A stretch of 8,151 bases of DNA from Bacteroidales bacterium (lineage in GTDB: Bacteria > Bacteroidota > Bacteroidia > Bacteroidales > JALTDM01): the NCBI GenBank assembly GCA_027073875.1, contig JALTEO010000204.1:1-8151 (forward strand), in the 5' to 3' direction. Positions 7,326 to 8,151 of this stretch are shown here, piece after piece. The first letter of the stretch is position 1. Each line of letters opens with the position of its first letter. The position numbers were made by a program, and so were the translations under genes. The notes under the pieces were generated by a model. The model saw only the letters and a list, made by a program, of their open reading frames with translations. It searched no databases and had not been told where the DNA came from.

Positions 7326-8151
7326 ATGCACAAATTCTTATTCTTTTCGATACTGACAATCGGGCTATTTATTAGTAATCAGTTTGTTTATGGGCAGATA
7401 TCCACAAAACAACCAACTGCTAACAATGACTCTGTCAACCCACCGGATTTTAAAATTATGTTCTATAATTGTGAAAATTATTTTGATACTTTTCATGATT
7501 CGTTAAAATTGGATCAGGAATTTCTGCCAAGAGGAAAAAAATATTGGACATGGGAAAAATATATTACCAAACAAAATCATATAGGTAAAGTTATTATTGC
7601 TGTCGGCGGTTGGCAGCCTCCCGATTTGGTTGGTTTGTGCGAGATAGAAAACCAAAATGTGTTGGAAGGTCTTGTTAAATATTCGCCAATTAAGAAATTT
7701 GGCTATAAGATTATTCACAAAGAATCTCCCGACCGCAGAGGAATAGATGTGGGACTTTTATACCTACCTGACAAGTTTCAACCTTTAGTTGAGAAATTTT
7801 TTCAAATTGATTTCCCTTTTAATCATAAATCAAAAACTCGGGATGTGCTTTATGTTAAGGGAATTATCGGGAAAACCGACACGCTTCATGTCTTTATAAA
7901 TCACTGGCCATCACGATGGGGCGGTCAAAAAGAGACCGAACCCAAACGGATGTTTGTAGCAAAATTGGTACGAAGTAAAGCCGACTCAATTCTGAAAGTT
8001 AATCCACTTTCCAATATTGTAATCATGGGCGACCTCAACGATTATCCTGACGATAAAAGTTTGTTGGAAGGTATGCGTGCCTCTCATAATTTCAGCACAA
8101 TAAAACCAACGGAAATTTATAGTCTTTCGTATTTATTAATGCTTCAGAATC
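7326..8151 (+). CDS. Exported endonuclease/exonuclease/phosphatase-family protein (3' end outside the window)
   Basis: Partial gene: 275 codons plus one base are open to the right edge with no stop. The start ATG is 10 bases after the lipoprotein stop and is followed by a signal peptide (MHKFLFF, hydrophobic to about residue 22, then YGQIS), so the product is exported. EEP-superfamily landmarks appear in order: FYNCENYFD with N48 and E50, GLCEIEN with the probable metal-binding E106, DRRGIDVGLLY at 136-146, INHWPSRWGGQ with the catalytic-type H193, and MGDLNDYPDD with D236 and N238. The final SDH-type motif would fall beyond the window; relatives are usually about 330-370 residues, so roughly 60-100 are missing. 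Family members hydrolyse phosphodiester or phosphomonoester bonds in nucleic acids, lipids or inositol phosphates, and the substrate cannot be told here. The Cys before E106 and the HWPSRWGGQ form are familiar from secreted Bacteroidota homologues. Spacing suggests it belongs to the same operon as the two genes before it. Confidence 0.92.
   Translation, partial: MHKFLFFSILTIGLFISNQFVYGQISTKQPTANNDSVNPPDFKIMFYNCENYFDTFHDSLKLDQEFLPRGKKYWTWEKYITKQNHIGKVIIAVGGWQPPDLVGLCEIENQNVLEGLVKYSPIKKFGYKIIHKESPDRRGIDVGLLYLPDKFQPLVEKFFQIDFPFNHKSKTRDVLYVKGIIGKTDTLHVFINHWPSRWGGQKETEPKRMFVAKLVRSKADSILKVNPLSNIVIMGDLNDYPDDKSLLEGMRASHNFSTIKPTEIYSLSYLLMLQN

Noticed and set aside
7503..7718. 71-codon minus-strand open frame opposite the EEP gene.
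   Set aside because: It is antisense to the segment encoding the GLCEIEN motif of a clearly recognisable protein.
1..8151. Mobile elements, CRISPR arrays, tRNA or rRNA genes, defence-system genes.
   Set aside because: By eye, no direct-repeat arrays, terminal inverted repeats, transposase or integrase motifs, or RNA-gene signatures were found; nearly all bases are in four intact-looking genes of similar composition.

Overview
The window looks like an ordinary chromosomal stretch from a low-GC member of the Bacteroidota. The evidence is a textbook TAnnTTTG-type -7 promoter box, A/T-rich leaders with no Shine-Dalgarno sequence before any of the four genes, and protein types typical of that phylum: a TPR/SpoIIE phosphatase, a beta-helix lipoprotein and a secreted endonuclease/exonuclease/phosphatase-family enzyme. 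The genus cannot be told from the sequence.

All four genes lie on the + strand. Positions 51-3539 hold a complete dnaE, the catalytic alpha subunit of the replicative DNA polymerase III, with polymerase aspartates, a PHP domain whose full metal-binding set is visible, and a beta-clamp-binding motif. A 95-base gap (3540-3634) separates it from the next gene and carries a good Bacteroidota promoter. Downstream is a tight three-gene cluster that is probably one transcript (gaps of 15 and 10 bases): (i) a membrane-anchored sensor phosphatase with extracytoplasmic TPRs, one TM helix, a coiled coil and a cytoplasmic SpoIIE/PP2C domain, starting at TTG; (ii) a lipoprotein with an immunoglobulin-like N-terminal domain, a right-handed beta-helix and a C-terminal motif resembling choice-of-anchor Q; (iii) an exported metal-dependent nuclease/phosphatase of the EEP superfamily, cut off by the window's right edge after 275 codons.

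The cluster can be read as one envelope-facing unit: all three products carry export signals, and only the phosphatase returns a signal to the cytoplasm. This functional link is inferred from spacing alone. There is no sign of mobile elements, CRISPR arrays, RNA genes or horizontally acquired DNA. I see no clear new system. The most specific oddities are a roughly 50-residue coiled-coil insertion that splits one TPR of the phosphatase, and a SpoIIE phosphatase with no STAS or anti-sigma partner gene within the window.
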